A stretch of DNA of 64,000 nt from Leifsonia aquatica H1aii (GTDB taxonomy: Bacteria > Actinomycetota > Actinomycetes > Actinomycetales > Microbacteriaceae), in contig NZ_AYMR01000006.1 in assembly GCF_000633535.1 (NCBI RefSeq), positions 248,001-312,000 on the forward strand, given 5' to 3'. How positions within the stretch are numbered: position 1 is the first letter of the stretch; each line of letters starts with the position of its first letter. Shown here in pieces: positions 8,342 through 16,624 of this stretch. Under the pieces are notes generated by a model. It had not been told where the DNA came from and made no database searches. It saw only the letters and a program-made list of their open reading frames with translations. Position numbers and translations under genes: made by a program.

Positions 8342-9394
8342 CTACGACTCTGCCACCGCGCGGCCCGCGGGTGCCGCCGTCGTCGAAGCCCGGACGACGA
8401 GTGTCGGCTCGACGGAGGCGGGGGCCAGCGGGGTGCCGGGGTCGGTGATGTAGCGCAGCAGGTGCTCCACGGCGAGGCGCCCCATCTCGCCGAACGGCTG
8501 GGCAACGGTCGTGAGCGACGGGGAGCAGTACTCGGCGAGCGAGATGTCGTCGACGCCGACGACCGAGATGTCCTCGGGGATGCGCCGGCCGAGCTCGTGG
8601 AAGGCGCGGATCACGCCGAACGCCATCTCGTCGCTCGACACGAACACGGCGGTCACGTCGGGGATCCGCCCGAGGATCAGGCCGTTCTGGTAGCCGGACG
8701 CGGGGGACCAGTCGCCCTTCAGCTCCGGCGGCGGGGTGATCCCTGCGGCCTCGAGGGTCCTGCGCCAGCCTTCGCTGCGGCTGACCGCGTCGAGCCACTC
8801 GGATGGGCCGGAGACGTGCCACACCGTCTCGTGGCCGAGGTCGAGCAGGTGCTGCGTGGCGAGCCGGGCGGCCTGCGACTGGTCGACCGCGACGATCTCG
8901 GTCGTGGAGGTCCGCGACCCGTCGATCGTGATCGTCGGAATCGATCGGGTGACCTCCTCGATGCCCTTGGTCACGTGGATCAGCGGCAGGGCGAGGATGA
9001 TCCCCTCGACACCCTGGTCGGCCAGGCGTGACATCGCCTCCTCGATCGCTGCGGGCTCCAGCGACGGGCTGCTGGCGGTGCTGACGGCGTAGCCGGCGTC
9101 GCGCGCGGCGTTCTCCACACCGACGGTCACCGCCGTGCGGGAGTAGAAACCGGTCTGCAGCAGCACGACGCCGATCGTCCGGCTGTGGCCCGAGGACAGC
9201 ATGCGGGCGGCGTTGTTCATCCGGTAGCCCAGCTGCTCGACGGCGGCGAGGACCTTGGCGCGCGTCTTCTCCTGCACGTTGGGGTGGCCGCTGAGTGCGC
9301 GCGAGACGGTCTGGGCGGAGACGCCGGCGACGCGGGCGACGTCCGTCATGCCGGGCGGCTTCGGTGCCGACTCCCGTGCTTCCATGCTGGTCAT
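8342..9394 (-). CDS. LacI-family transcriptional regulator
   Basis: This protein of about 350 residues has an N-terminal LacI helix-turn-helix (MTDVARVAGVSAQTVSRAL) and the hinge region with LGYRMNNAARML. A periplasmic-binding-protein-like sensor domain follows, with the conserved blocks TIGVVL, DQGVEGIILA, FVSSDEMAFGVIRA and SVVGVDDISLAEY. Such proteins bind a sugar inducer and release palindromic operators. It is divergent from the ABC importer, and matching operators lie at 9471-9484 and 7183-7196. It therefore probably controls both importer and GH101, with a Gal-GalNAc-type sugar as likely inducer (inference). The start at 9394 is the most upstream ATG that keeps the usual spacing to the HTH. 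No good ribosome site is seen; 9385 is an alternative. Confidence 0.9.
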   Translation of the reverse strand: MTSMEARESAPKPPGMTDVARVAGVSAQTVSRALSGHPNVQEKTRAKVLAAVEQLGYRMNNAARMLSSGHSRTIGVVLLQTGFYSRTAVTVGVENAARDAGYAVSTASSPSLEPAAIEEAMSRLADQGVEGIILALPLIHVTKGIEEVTRSIPTITIDGSRTSTTEIVAVDQSQAARLATQHLLDLGHETVWHVSGPSEWLDAVSRSEGWRRTLEAAGITPPPELKGDWSPASGYQNGLILGRIPDVTAVFVSSDEMAFGVIRAFHELGRRIPEDISVVGVDDISLAEYCSPSLTTVAQPFGEMGRLAVEHLLRYITDPGTPLAPASVEPTLVVRASTTAAPAGRAVAES

Positions 9395-9470
9395 GCAGGC
9401 AATGATAGCGGGCGCATCGCTGTGATCGCGCAGATCTGCTGAGCGATTACGGCAATCGCGATCCAAGTGT

Positions 9471-9484
9471 TGTTATCGGTATCA
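9471..9484. promoter_or_regulatory. LacI-family operator upstream of the ABC importer
   Basis: TGTTATCGGTATCA matches TGNNANCGNTNNCA fully and shares TGTTATCG with the GH101 operator. It overlaps a possible -10 (TATCAT, 9480-9485) and lies 60 bases before the binding-protein start. The same spacer holds two further palindromes, GCAGATCTGC (9430-9439) and GCGATT/AATCGC (9443-9459). Confidence 0.7.
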
Positions 9485-9544
9485 TTCTGTGCGACACTCG
9501 CTTCTCGAACCCGCTGAAGGGTGTCTGTGTTCAAAGGAGAGGCA

Positions 9545-10849
9545 GTGAAGAAGTCAGCAGCAATACGAGTGGCGGGCGCGGCGGGGGCGATCGCACTCGG
9601 CATGATGACCCTGGCCGGCTGTTCCGGAGGCAGCGGTTCGGGCTCGTCCGATTCCGGACCGGCGACGGTCACCTTCTGGGGCTGGGCCCCCGGCTACGCC
9701 GACGCGGTCAAGGCCTTCAACGCCAGTCACAAGGACGTGACGGTGAAGTACCAGGAGGTGCAGCCCGGTTCCAAGGGCGGCTACCAGAAGATGCTCAACG
9801 CCGTCACGGCGAACAACGCGCCGTGCCTCGCCCAGGTCGGCTACGAGACCCTCCCGAGCTTCGCGGCCCAGGGGGCGCTCGAAGACGTTGCGAGCTACGC
9901 CAAGGCCGACGAGAAGGACTTCCAGCCGGCCGCGTGGAAGTCGGTGAGCATCGGCGACGCCGTCTACGGTGCGCCGGTCGACACCGGCCCGATGGGCCTG
10001 TTCTACAACAAGGAGCTGTTCGACTCCCTCGGCCTCAGCGCGCCCACCACGTGGGACGAGTACAAGGCGGACGCCGAGAAGATCCACGCCTCCGACCCGA
10101 AGAAGTTCATCTCGTCGCCGTACCTCGACTACGACTACGCCGGACTCGCCTGGCAGACCGGCGCGAAGTGGTTCGACGTGGACGGCGACGCCTGGAAGGT
10201 CACCATGGCCTCCGACGCCAACGCGAAGGTGGCCGACTACTGGCAGGGCCTCGTCTCCGAGGGGCTGATCAGCAGCGCCCCGATGTACGACCAGGCCTGG
10301 TACACCGGTCTCGGCGACGGCAGCATCGCCACGGTCGTCGGCGCCGTCTGGCAGGCGGGCGTCATCAAGGGCGGCGCGGCCGACGGCTCCGGCAAGTGGG
10401 CGGTCGCCCCGATGCCGCAGTGGTCGGCGGGCGACGACCAGGTCGGCAACGCCGGGGGCTCGGCCACCGCCGTGCTCAAGGGCTGCTCGAACGCGAAGGC
10501 CGCGTGGGAGTTCGCGCACTGGCTGAGCACCGACAAGGACACCTACAACACGCTCGTCCAGAAGGCGGGCCTCTACCCGGCCGCCACCGGTCTGACCGAC
10601 CTGCCCGCGCTCACGGAGGGCGACCCCTACTTCGGCGGGCAGAAGATCTTCGACGTGTTCGCCGACGCGGCGCCGCACGTCAACCCGGACTGGACCTGGG
10701 GACCGGTCATGACGAAGACCGCCGCCGACCTCGACGACGGGCTCGGCAAGGCGTGGGCCGGTCAGGGGACGATCACCGACGCGCTGAAGAGCGCGCAGGA
10801 CAAGACCGTCGCCGAGCTGAAGAAGCAGGGGCTGAAGGTCTCCGAATAG
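9545..10849 (+). CDS. ABC transporter sugar-binding lipoprotein (CUT1 family)
   Basis: This protein of 434 residues is a family 1 extracellular solute-binding lipoprotein. It has a basic N-terminus, a hydrophobic run and the lipobox LAGC (MMTLAGCSGG), then VTFWGWAPGYADAVKAFNAS typical of the fold. The GTG at 9545 has AAGGAGA six bases upstream, so the longer frame from 9521 is not used. It heads an operon with two permeases and a beta-galactosidase. Its C-terminal motif IFDVFADA...WTWGP recurs in the binding protein at 56787, so the two importers are paralogues. The probable ligand is the disaccharide released by the GH101 enzyme, inferred from context. Confidence 0.92.
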   Translation: MKKSAAIRVAGAAGAIALGMMTLAGCSGGSGSGSSDSGPATVTFWGWAPGYADAVKAFNASHKDVTVKYQEVQPGSKGGYQKMLNAVTANNAPCLAQVGYETLPSFAAQGALEDVASYAKADEKDFQPAAWKSVSIGDAVYGAPVDTGPMGLFYNKELFDSLGLSAPTTWDEYKADAEKIHASDPKKFISSPYLDYDYAGLAWQTGAKWFDVDGDAWKVTMASDANAKVADYWQGLVSEGLISSAPMYDQAWYTGLGDGSIATVVGAVWQAGVIKGGAADGSGKWAVAPMPQWSAGDDQVGNAGGSATAVLKGCSNAKAAWEFAHWLSTDKDTYNTLVQKAGLYPAATGLTDLPALTEGDPYFGGQKIFDVFADAAPHVNPDWTWGPVMTKTAADLDDGLGKAWAGQGTITDALKSAQDKTVAELKKQGLKVSE

Positions 10850-10877
10850 GAGCCGACGGCGACAACGGGGGGCGACG

Positions 10878-10913
10878 GATGCGGCGGTCCGGTTCGGGAC
10901 GGACCGCCGCATC
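10878..10913 (+). other. Strong intercistronic hairpin between binding protein and permease
   Basis: GATGCGGCGGTCCG (10878-10891) and CGGACCGCCGCATC (10900-10913) form a perfect 14-bp stem with an 8-base loop, extendable with one bulge. There is no T-run. A hairpin in this place typically protects the upstream message or weakens read-through, so that binding protein exceeds permease. Confidence 0.75.
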
Positions 10914-10958
10914 CCGTCGTGAGACCGCGCGGGCGACCGCGCGCAGAGAGAAGGAATC

Positions 10959-11924
10959 GTGACCGACCTGGATGTCGCCGAGTACCGGGCGACCTCGCCG
11001 GCGACGGGGCGGGCCGCCCCGCAGAAGCCGCGGAAGCCGCGCCGCGCCTTCAGCTGGCGTGCGCCGCTGCTGTTCCTCGGGCCGTTCGTCGTGCTGTTCG
11101 CCGCGATGAACATCGCGCCGATCATCTACGCGTTCGTGAGCAGCCTCTTCACGGTGAAGCGGTCCGGTCTCGGGCTGACGGCTCCGACGCAGGAGTTCGA
11201 CCCGTTCGCGAACTACGCTCACGCGTTCGGCGACCCCGACTTCGTCGCCTCGCTCGGCCGCGTCGCGCTCTTCGGCGTCGTGCAGGTGCCGGTCATGCTC
11301 GGCCTCGCGCTGGTGCTCGCGCTGCTCATCGACTCGAAGTCGGCCCGCGGCAAGGGCTTCTTCCGGCTGTCGAGCTTCCTGCCCTATGCGATCCCGGGCG
11401 TGAGTGCGGCGCTCGTCTGGTCGTTCATGTACTCGACCACGTCGAGCCCGATCAACCACATCCTGGAGCCCCTCGGCATCCAGTTGCCCTTCTTCGACGA
11501 GGGGACCGTGCTGTGGTCGGTGGCGAACATCGTCACCTGGAGCTGGACCGGCTACAACATGATCATCATCTACGCCGCCCTCCAGTCGATCCCGGCCGAG
11601 GTGCTGGAGGCGGCCACGCTCGACGGCGCCTCGGCGTTCCGCACCGCGTGGAGCGTCAAGATCCCGATGGTGCGCAGCGCGATCATCCTGACCGCCGTCT
11701 TCTCGATCATCGGCTCCGCCCAGCTCTACAACGAGCCGACGGTGCTGCAGCCGATCTCCGGCGGATCCGTCTCCTCCACCTTCACCCCGATCATGTCGGC
11801 GCAGGCCGCCGTCGGCGCAGGCAACTACCCGTATGCCGCCGCCCAGTCGGTCATCCTCGCGGTGATCGTCGGTGTGATCTCGTTCGTGTTCTTCCGACTC
11901 ACCAGCAAAGGGGACAAGGCGTGA
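10959..11924 (+). CDS. ABC transporter permease, MalF-type
   Basis: This inner-membrane permease of 321 residues has six predicted membrane helices after a basic cytoplasmic N-terminus. The binding-protein-dependent transport loop is present (EVLEAATLDGASAFRTAWSV, the EAA motif that contacts the ATPase). It starts with GTG behind GAAGGA. It overlaps the next permease by 4 bp (GTGA). No ATPase gene occurs in this cluster. CUT1 importers of actinobacteria usually share an ATPase encoded elsewhere (MsiK type), which would explain this. Confidence 0.93.
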   Translation: MTDLDVAEYRATSPATGRAAPQKPRKPRRAFSWRAPLLFLGPFVVLFAAMNIAPIIYAFVSSLFTVKRSGLGLTAPTQEFDPFANYAHAFGDPDFVASLGRVALFGVVQVPVMLGLALVLALLIDSKSARGKGFFRLSSFLPYAIPGVSAALVWSFMYSTTSSPINHILEPLGIQLPFFDEGTVLWSVANIVTWSWTGYNMIIIYAALQSIPAEVLEAATLDGASAFRTAWSVKIPMVRSAIILTAVFSIIGSAQLYNEPTVLQPISGGSVSSTFTPIMSAQAAVGAGNYPYAAAQSVILAVIVGVISFVFFRLTSKGDKA

Positions 11925-12775
11925 CCCTCCTCAGCCCGCGGCGGGACACCACTCCGCTCAGCCGCACCGTCGTGATGGTGCTGCTCGCCGTCTCCACCGT
12001 CTACTTCCTCTTCCCGCTCTGGTGGCTGTTCGTCTCGGCGACCAAGCCGTTCGGCGAGCAGTTCTCGGGCAACGGCCTCTGGTTCGACGGCTTCGGGCTG
12101 TTCGACAACCTCGCCCGCCTCACCGCACAAGGCGACGGCATCTTCTGGCAGTGGATGCTGAACAGCCTGCTGTACTGCGGTGTCGGCGCCGCGATCGGCA
12201 CCCTGCTCTCCGCGATGGGCGGCTACGCGCTGGCCAAGTACGACTTCCCGGGCCGCGGCGCGCTGTTCGGAGTGATCCTGGCGGCGGTGCTCGTGCCGAA
12301 GATCCTGTTCACCCTCCCGCTCTACCTGATGTTCTCCGGCGTGCACCTGATCAACAATCCGCTCGCGGTGCTCCTGCCGAGCATCGTCAGCCCGTTCGGC
12401 GTCTACCTGGCACGTGTCTTCGCGGCGCAGTCGGTGCCGGACGAGGTGATCGAGGCCGGGCGGATCGACGGGGCGAGCGAGTTCCGCATCTTCCGCGCGA
12501 TCTCGACCAAGATGATGCTGCCCGCGCTCGTGACGATCTTCCTGTTCCAGTTCGTCGAGATCTGGAACAACTACCTCCTGCCGGCGATGGTGCTCGGCGA
12601 CGACCGCATGCAGCCGGTGACCGTCGGGCTGGTCGGGTGGAACGCCAGCCACGTCGCCGTGCCGCCGCCCCTGGTGGTGATCGGCTCGCTGGTCTCGGTC
12701 GTGCCGCTGATCATCGCGTTCCTGGCCCTGCAGCGTTTCTGGCGCGCCGGGATGACCGCGGGGGCCGTGAAGTGA
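11921..12775 (+). CDS. ABC transporter permease, MalG-type
   Basis: This is the second permease, 284 residues with six predicted helices, an EAA loop (DEVIEAGRIDGASEFRIF) and the MalG-type ending LQRFWRAGMTAGAVK. The GTG at 11921 overlaps the upstream stop by 4 bp and has AAAGGGG upstream. It overlaps the downstream beta-galactosidase start by 4 bp, so transport and hydrolysis are translationally coupled. It resembles the permease at 59085 closely, for example in LPSIVSPFGVYLAR. Confidence 0.93.
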   Translation: MTLLSPRRDTTPLSRTVVMVLLAVSTVYFLFPLWWLFVSATKPFGEQFSGNGLWFDGFGLFDNLARLTAQGDGIFWQWMLNSLLYCGVGAAIGTLLSAMGGYALAKYDFPGRGALFGVILAAVLVPKILFTLPLYLMFSGVHLINNPLAVLLPSIVSPFGVYLARVFAAQSVPDEVIEAGRIDGASEFRIFRAISTKMMLPALVTIFLFQFVEIWNNYLLPAMVLGDDRMQPVTVGLVGWNASHVAVPPPLVVIGSLVSVVPLIIAFLALQRFWRAGMTAGAVK

Positions 12776-14565
12776 CGGTGACGACGACCTCCTCGCGACT
12801 CACGCTCGAGGAGGGGGTGCTGCTGCGCGACGGCGCACCCCACCAGGTGCTCTCGGGTTCGATGCACTACTTCCGGGTGCACCCCGGCCAGTGGCGCGAC
12901 CGGTTGGAGCGCCTCGCCGCCCTCGGGCTCAACACGGTCGACACGTATGTGGCGTGGAACTTCCACCAGCGGCGGGAGGACCGTCCGGCGTCGTTCGACG
13001 GCTGGTGCGACCTGGAGGCGTTCATCGCCCTGGCCGGGCAGGTCGGGCTGGACGTCATCGTGCGTCCGGGCCCGTACATCTGCGCGGAGTGGGACAACGG
13101 CGGTCTGCCTGCGTGGCTGACCGCGCGGGTCGGTATGCGCGCCCGCAGCTCCGAGCCCACCTTCCTCGCCGCCGTCTCCGAGTGGTTCGACGAGCTGCTG
13201 CCCCGGCTGGCCGCGCTGCAGGCGTCCAACGGCGGGCCGATCGTGGCCTTCCAGGTGGAGAACGAGTACGGCAGCTACGGCGACGATGCCGGGTATCTCG
13301 CCTGGCTCCGGGATGCGCTCGTCGACCGCGGCGCGACCGAACTGCTGTACACGGCGGACGGCCCGACCGATCTCATGCTCGACGGCGGCACCCTCCCCGG
13401 TGTGCTCGCGACGGCGACCTTCGGCTCGCGGGCGACGGAGGCGTTCGGCCTGCTGCGATCGCGTCGCGACGGTGAGCCGTTGCTGTGCGCGGAGTTCTGG
13501 AACGGGTGGTTCGACCACTGGGACGAACGGCACCACGTGCGCACCGTGCCGAGCGCCGACGCGACCCTCGCCGAGATCCTCGACGCCGGTGGGTCCGTCA
13601 GCCTCTATATGGCACACGGCGGGACGAACTTCGGGCTCTGGGCCGGAGCGAACCACGATGGTCGCCTGCAGCCGACGATCACCAGCTACGACTCGGACGC
13701 GCCGGTCGCCGAGCACGGGGCCGTCACGCCGAAGTTCCATGCCTTCCGGGAGCGCTTCGCCGCCCTGGGCGTCGCCCTGCCTCCGGTGCCGGCCGATCCA
13801 CGCATCCTGGCGCCGCGGAGCGTGCGGGTCGAGCGCGGGGCGGAGCTGCTCCCCGCCCTCGGCATGCTGCCCGCCGCCGCGGCCCGGCCGACGCCGCCGA
13901 GCTTCGAGGAGCTGGGGATCGCCTCCGGTCTCGTGCTGTACCGCGCGACACCGCGGCTGCCGCTCGGCGACAGCACGATCACGGTCGCCGGCCTGCACGA
14001 CCGCGCGCAGGTGTTCGTCGACGGCGTGTCCGTCGGCACCGTGGAGGGGGACGGCTCCGTCAGCGTGACCGGCTCCGGCGCACCCGTCGACCTGACCGTG
14101 CTGGTCGAGAACCAGGGCCGCATCAACTACGGGCCTCTGCTCGGCCAGGGCAAGGGCATCCTGGGCGGCGTGCGGGTCGGGCGGCGGCTCGTGCACGGCT
14201 GGACGGCCACCCCGATCCCGCTCGACGAGTGGTCCGTGGCAGAGCTCGCGCGACATGCCGACGGTGCGGGCCGGCCGGGCGGTCCGGGGTTCTCGACCGC
14301 CCGGTTCCGGCTCGACGCGGACGAGCCCGCCGACGCGTTCATCGCCCTGCCCGGCTTCGGGAAGGGGTTCGTGTGGGTCAACGACCTGCTCCTCGGGCGG
14401 TACTGGGAGATCGGGCCGCAGGTCACCCTGTACGTTCCGGCACCCGTGCTGCGGCCGGGCGGCAACACGGTGACGATCCTGGAGCTCGAGCACTCCGGCG
14501 ACCGGATCGAGTTCCGCGCCGAGCCGGAGCTGGGGCCTCCCGAGGAGTACGTGGAGACGTTCTGA
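12772..14565 (+). CDS. Cytoplasmic GH35 beta-galactosidase
   Basis: This protein of 597 residues has the GH35 catalytic barrel at the N-terminus, with SGSMHYFRVHPGQW, the acid/base Glu165 in VENEYGSYG and the nucleophile Glu241 in CAEFWNGWFDHW. MAHGGTNFG and C-terminal beta-sandwich domains follow, including the block VWVNDLLLGRYWEIGPQ. There is no signal peptide, so it acts on imported sugar. The GTG at 12772 overlaps the permease stop. Many GH35 enzymes prefer beta-1,3-linked galactose. In this locus the likely job is to split Gal-beta-1,3-GalNAc taken up by the coupled importer. That specificity is inferred from context. Confidence 0.93.
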   Translation: MTVTTTSSRLTLEEGVLLRDGAPHQVLSGSMHYFRVHPGQWRDRLERLAALGLNTVDTYVAWNFHQRREDRPASFDGWCDLEAFIALAGQVGLDVIVRPGPYICAEWDNGGLPAWLTARVGMRARSSEPTFLAAVSEWFDELLPRLAALQASNGGPIVAFQVENEYGSYGDDAGYLAWLRDALVDRGATELLYTADGPTDLMLDGGTLPGVLATATFGSRATEAFGLLRSRRDGEPLLCAEFWNGWFDHWDERHHVRTVPSADATLAEILDAGGSVSLYMAHGGTNFGLWAGANHDGRLQPTITSYDSDAPVAEHGAVTPKFHAFRERFAALGVALPPVPADPRILAPRSVRVERGAELLPALGMLPAAAARPTPPSFEELGIASGLVLYRATPRLPLGDSTITVAGLHDRAQVFVDGVSVGTVEGDGSVSVTGSGAPVDLTVLVENQGRINYGPLLGQGKGILGGVRVGRRLVHGWTATPIPLDEWSVAELARHADGAGRPGGPGFSTARFRLDADEPADAFIALPGFGKGFVWVNDLLLGRYWEIGPQVTLYVPAPVLRPGGNTVTILELEHSGDRIEFRAEPELGPPEEYVETF

Positions 14566-14571
14566 GGGCGC

Positions 14572-14600
14572 GCGTCGGCGGGTCCGGGCGCCGCCGACGC
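14572..14600 (+). terminator. Terminator hairpin after the GH35 gene
   Basis: GCGTCGGCGG (14572-14581) pairs perfectly with CCGCCGACGC (14591-14600) over a 9-base loop, starting 6 bases after the stop codon. TAGAAT (14601-14606) follows directly and is a good -10 for the next gene. Confidence 0.65.
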
Positions 14601-14674
14601 TAGAATCGGGCGAGGTCGGTCCGCCGACGCCGGCAGGGCGGTCGGGCCTTCCGAGTTGCGAACAGGGGTCATGG

Positions 14675-15340
14675 ATGGTTGAGCGGATAACACTGAGGCA
14701 GCCGATCGCCGATCAGATGTACGAGGTGTTGCTGCACCAGTTCATGTCGGGCGAGCGTGCGGCGGGGGAGAGCCTCAACATCGGCGCCCTCTCGCGCGAG
14801 CTCGCCGTCAGCCAGACCCCGCTCCGGGAGGCGCTGGCCCGGCTCGAGCACACCGGCCTCGTCGAGCGCGAGGCCCTGCGCGGCTACCGGGTCGCGCCCG
14901 CGATGACGCGCGAGGAGGTCGAGCAGCTCAAGGAGGCGCGCCTCCAGTTGGAGCCGTGGCTCGCCCGCGAGGCGGCCGCTCGCCGCACGGACGACTTCAT
15001 CGCCGCGCTGACCGAGACCCTCGACGACTTCGACCGGTCCGCCGAGGTCGCCGATGTCGAGACCGAGGGTTTCGACCTCTACTGGCGTTCGGACGACCGG
15101 TTCCACATGTTGATCGCCGCACAGTCGGGCAACACGTTCCTCGAGCTGGCCTACGGAGCGCTCGGCGGCCAGATCCAGCGCTTCAGGCTGTTCTCCAAGG
15201 TCGGCCGCACGGGCGCCCAGGGAGCGGCGCCGGAGCACCGCGCGATCTTCGAGGCGCTCGACGCGGGTGACGGCGACGCCGCAGATGCCGCGATGCGCAC
15301 GCACATCGCGGGCGCGACCGAGCGGCTCCTCGCCCGCTGA
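14675..15340 (+). CDS. GntR-family regulator with FCD domain
   Basis: This protein of 221 residues has an N-terminal winged helix (ALSRELAVSQTPLREALARL, about residues 40-60). The C-terminal all-helical FCD ligand domain has the metal/effector signature DDRFHMLIAAQSGN and EHRAIFEALDAGD. FCD regulators usually sense carboxylates or sugar acids. It heads the cluster running to 25457. The palindromic operators at 15800-15826 and 24047-24062 are its probable targets, judged from position and from the usual short palindromes of this family. The ATG at 14675 is used; an overlapping ATG at 14671 runs into a stop after three codons. Confidence 0.9.
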   Translation: MVERITLRQPIADQMYEVLLHQFMSGERAAGESLNIGALSRELAVSQTPLREALARLEHTGLVEREALRGYRVAPAMTREEVEQLKEARLQLEPWLAREAAARRTDDFIAALTETLDDFDRSAEVADVETEGFDLYWRSDDRFHMLIAAQSGNTFLELAYGALGGQIQRFRLFSKVGRTGAQGAAPEHRAIFEALDAGDGDAADAAMRTHIAGATERLLAR

Positions 15341-15350
15341 GGAGGCCTCC

Positions 15351-15761
15351 GTGCGCGTCCGCACCCCTGTCGCCAAGGCGGGACTGATCGTCGCCGGCTA
15401 CGCCGGCGTGGTGCTGGCCGTGATCCCGGTCGCCGTCTCCACCACCGCGGCGTGGGGCGTCGCGACGGGGAGCGGGATCGTCCTGCTGCTCGTGCTGGCG
15501 CTCACCCGCGTCTTCCGCGGTGAGAACGAGTCCGATGCGCCGCGCGCCTGGTGGCGCATGACGGCGCGTCCGGCGGCGGGGTACGTGCTGGGCCTCGGGT
15601 TCGCTCTCCAGGCGGTCGGCGCGACGGCCTCGGCGGCGCCGGAGTCGGCGCCCGCGGCGTGGATCGGCTGCCTGGTGTCGCTGGTCATCGCCGCGGCCTA
15701 TCTGAACTCGGCCGTCCGTCTCGGCGCCGGGGCGCCGGACCGCCCAGCGACCGACGGTTAG
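15351..15761 (+). CDS. Small integral membrane protein, unknown
   Basis: This protein of 136 residues has about four hydrophobic segments (near residues 8-28, 32-52, 70-90 and 98-118) and a polar tail. The GTG at 15351 has GGAGG five bases upstream, ten bases after the regulator stop, so the longer frame from 15267 is rejected. I recognise no family. Co-transcription with the FCD regulator is likely. A link to the catabolic cluster downstream is possible but not shown. Confidence 0.75.
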   Translation: MRVRTPVAKAGLIVAGYAGVVLAVIPVAVSTTAAWGVATGSGIVLLLVLALTRVFRGENESDAPRAWWRMTARPAAGYVLGLGFALQAVGATASAAPESAPAAWIGCLVSLVIAAAYLNSAVRLGAGAPDRPATDG

Positions 15762-15787
15762 AGCGGGAGCGCGGGTGCAGGAGCGCT

Positions 15788-15826
15788 TTGACTTCGACGT
15801 GGTATCGCTATACTATAGCGATACCA
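15788..15826 (+). promoter_or_regulatory. Promoter with perfect palindromic operator for the sugar-acid cluster
   Basis: Bases 15800-15826 are a perfect palindrome with 13-bp arms (TGGTATCGCTATA) around a central C. A -35 TTGACT (15788-15793) and -10 TACTAT (15811-15816), spaced 17, place the -10 inside the palindrome, as expected for repression. Sixteen bases recur exactly at 24047-24062. The FCD regulator encoded just upstream is the likely binder. Confidence 0.8.
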
Positions 15827-15849
15827 ACCACGAGGGAGAGGATGAGGGC

Positions 15850-16593
15850 GTGAACTCCTACACCGCGCATCCGATCGTCGACGGGTTCCCCGGCAAATCG
15901 CACTCGCACGGGGCCTTCGGCTGGAGCAGCCTGTGGCTGCTCGACGACGGCGCGCGGCGGGTGCTGATCGACGCGGGGCAGCCGGCGTACATCCCGCTCA
16001 TCCACGAGGGCCTCGACCGGCTCGGCCTGACGCCGTCCGACATCACGGATGTGCTGATCACGCACCTGCACTGGGACCACGTTGCGAACTTCACCATGTT
16101 CGAGAACGCCACCACCTGGGTGGGGGAGGCCGAGCTCGCCTGGGCCGCGCAGCTGCCGGCCGGCACCACGTTCATCCCCGACCTCCACGTGCGCGAGCTG
16201 CTCCGCCGCACCGAGGGCGTCGAGCGGATGGCGCCGGACCAGGAGGTCCTCCCGGGCATCCACGCGATCGCCAGCCCGGGCCACACCCCGAACCACCTCG
16301 CGTTCTTCGCCGAGCGCACCGACGACCGGCTGGTGTTCGCGGGGGACGCGGTGAAGAACATCCACGAGCTCGCCACCGGTCTGGCCGACTCCACGCTGGA
16401 CGCGGACGCCAGTGCCGCGACGATCGACCGGCTGCGTTCCCTGCTGACGGACACCGCGGGCCTCCTGGTGCCCGGACACGACGTCGCGCTGCGGCTCGAC
16501 GGCGGGACGGTCGAGCGGGTGCGCCCGCAGCGCGCCGCCATCGGGTACTTCCCCGGCGCCACGGGCGGCGAGCAGGACCGGAGCATCCAGTGA
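15850..16593 (+). CDS. Metallo-beta-lactamase-fold hydrolase
   Basis: This protein of 247 residues has the metal-binding HxHxDH motif (THLHWDHVAN, residues 71-80), the later histidine in SPGHTPNHL and the bridging aspartate in VFAGDAVKN, followed by PGHD. The fold covers lactonases, thioesterases and other hydrolases. In a cluster that oxidises a sugar, a lactonase role acting after the dehydrogenase encoded next is the simplest reading (inference). The frame is open upstream to 15775, but that would run through the promoter and operator. The GTG at 15850 behind GAGAGGATGAGGG is chosen. Confidence 0.88.
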   Translation: MNSYTAHPIVDGFPGKSHSHGAFGWSSLWLLDDGARRVLIDAGQPAYIPLIHEGLDRLGLTPSDITDVLITHLHWDHVANFTMFENATTWVGEAELAWAAQLPAGTTFIPDLHVRELLRRTEGVERMAPDQEVLPGIHAIASPGHTPNHLAFFAERTDDRLVFAGDAVKNIHELATGLADSTLDADASAATIDRLRSLLTDTAGLLVPGHDVALRLDGGTVERVRPQRAAIGYFPGATGGEQDRSIQ

Positions 16594-16624
16594 GCCGCTC
16601 GACCGGCACGACGAAGGGACGACG

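Noticed and set aside
9403-9416. TGATAGCGGGCGCA as a third LacI operator for autoregulation
   Set aside because: It misses the conserved T in the right half-site and lacks the TGTTATCG half-site, so support is too weak.
14680-14692. TGAGCGGATAACA, identical to the core of the E. coli lac operator
   Set aside because: It lies inside the first codons of the GntR/FCD gene, encodes part of VERITL, is not palindromic here and does not match the LacI-type sites at 7183 and 9471. Chance is the better explanation.
15267-15350. Upstream extension of the small membrane protein to 15267
   Set aside because: It overlaps the end of the FCD regulator gene, encodes a low-complexity Arg/Ser-rich stretch, and the GTG at 15351 has a strong GGAGG.
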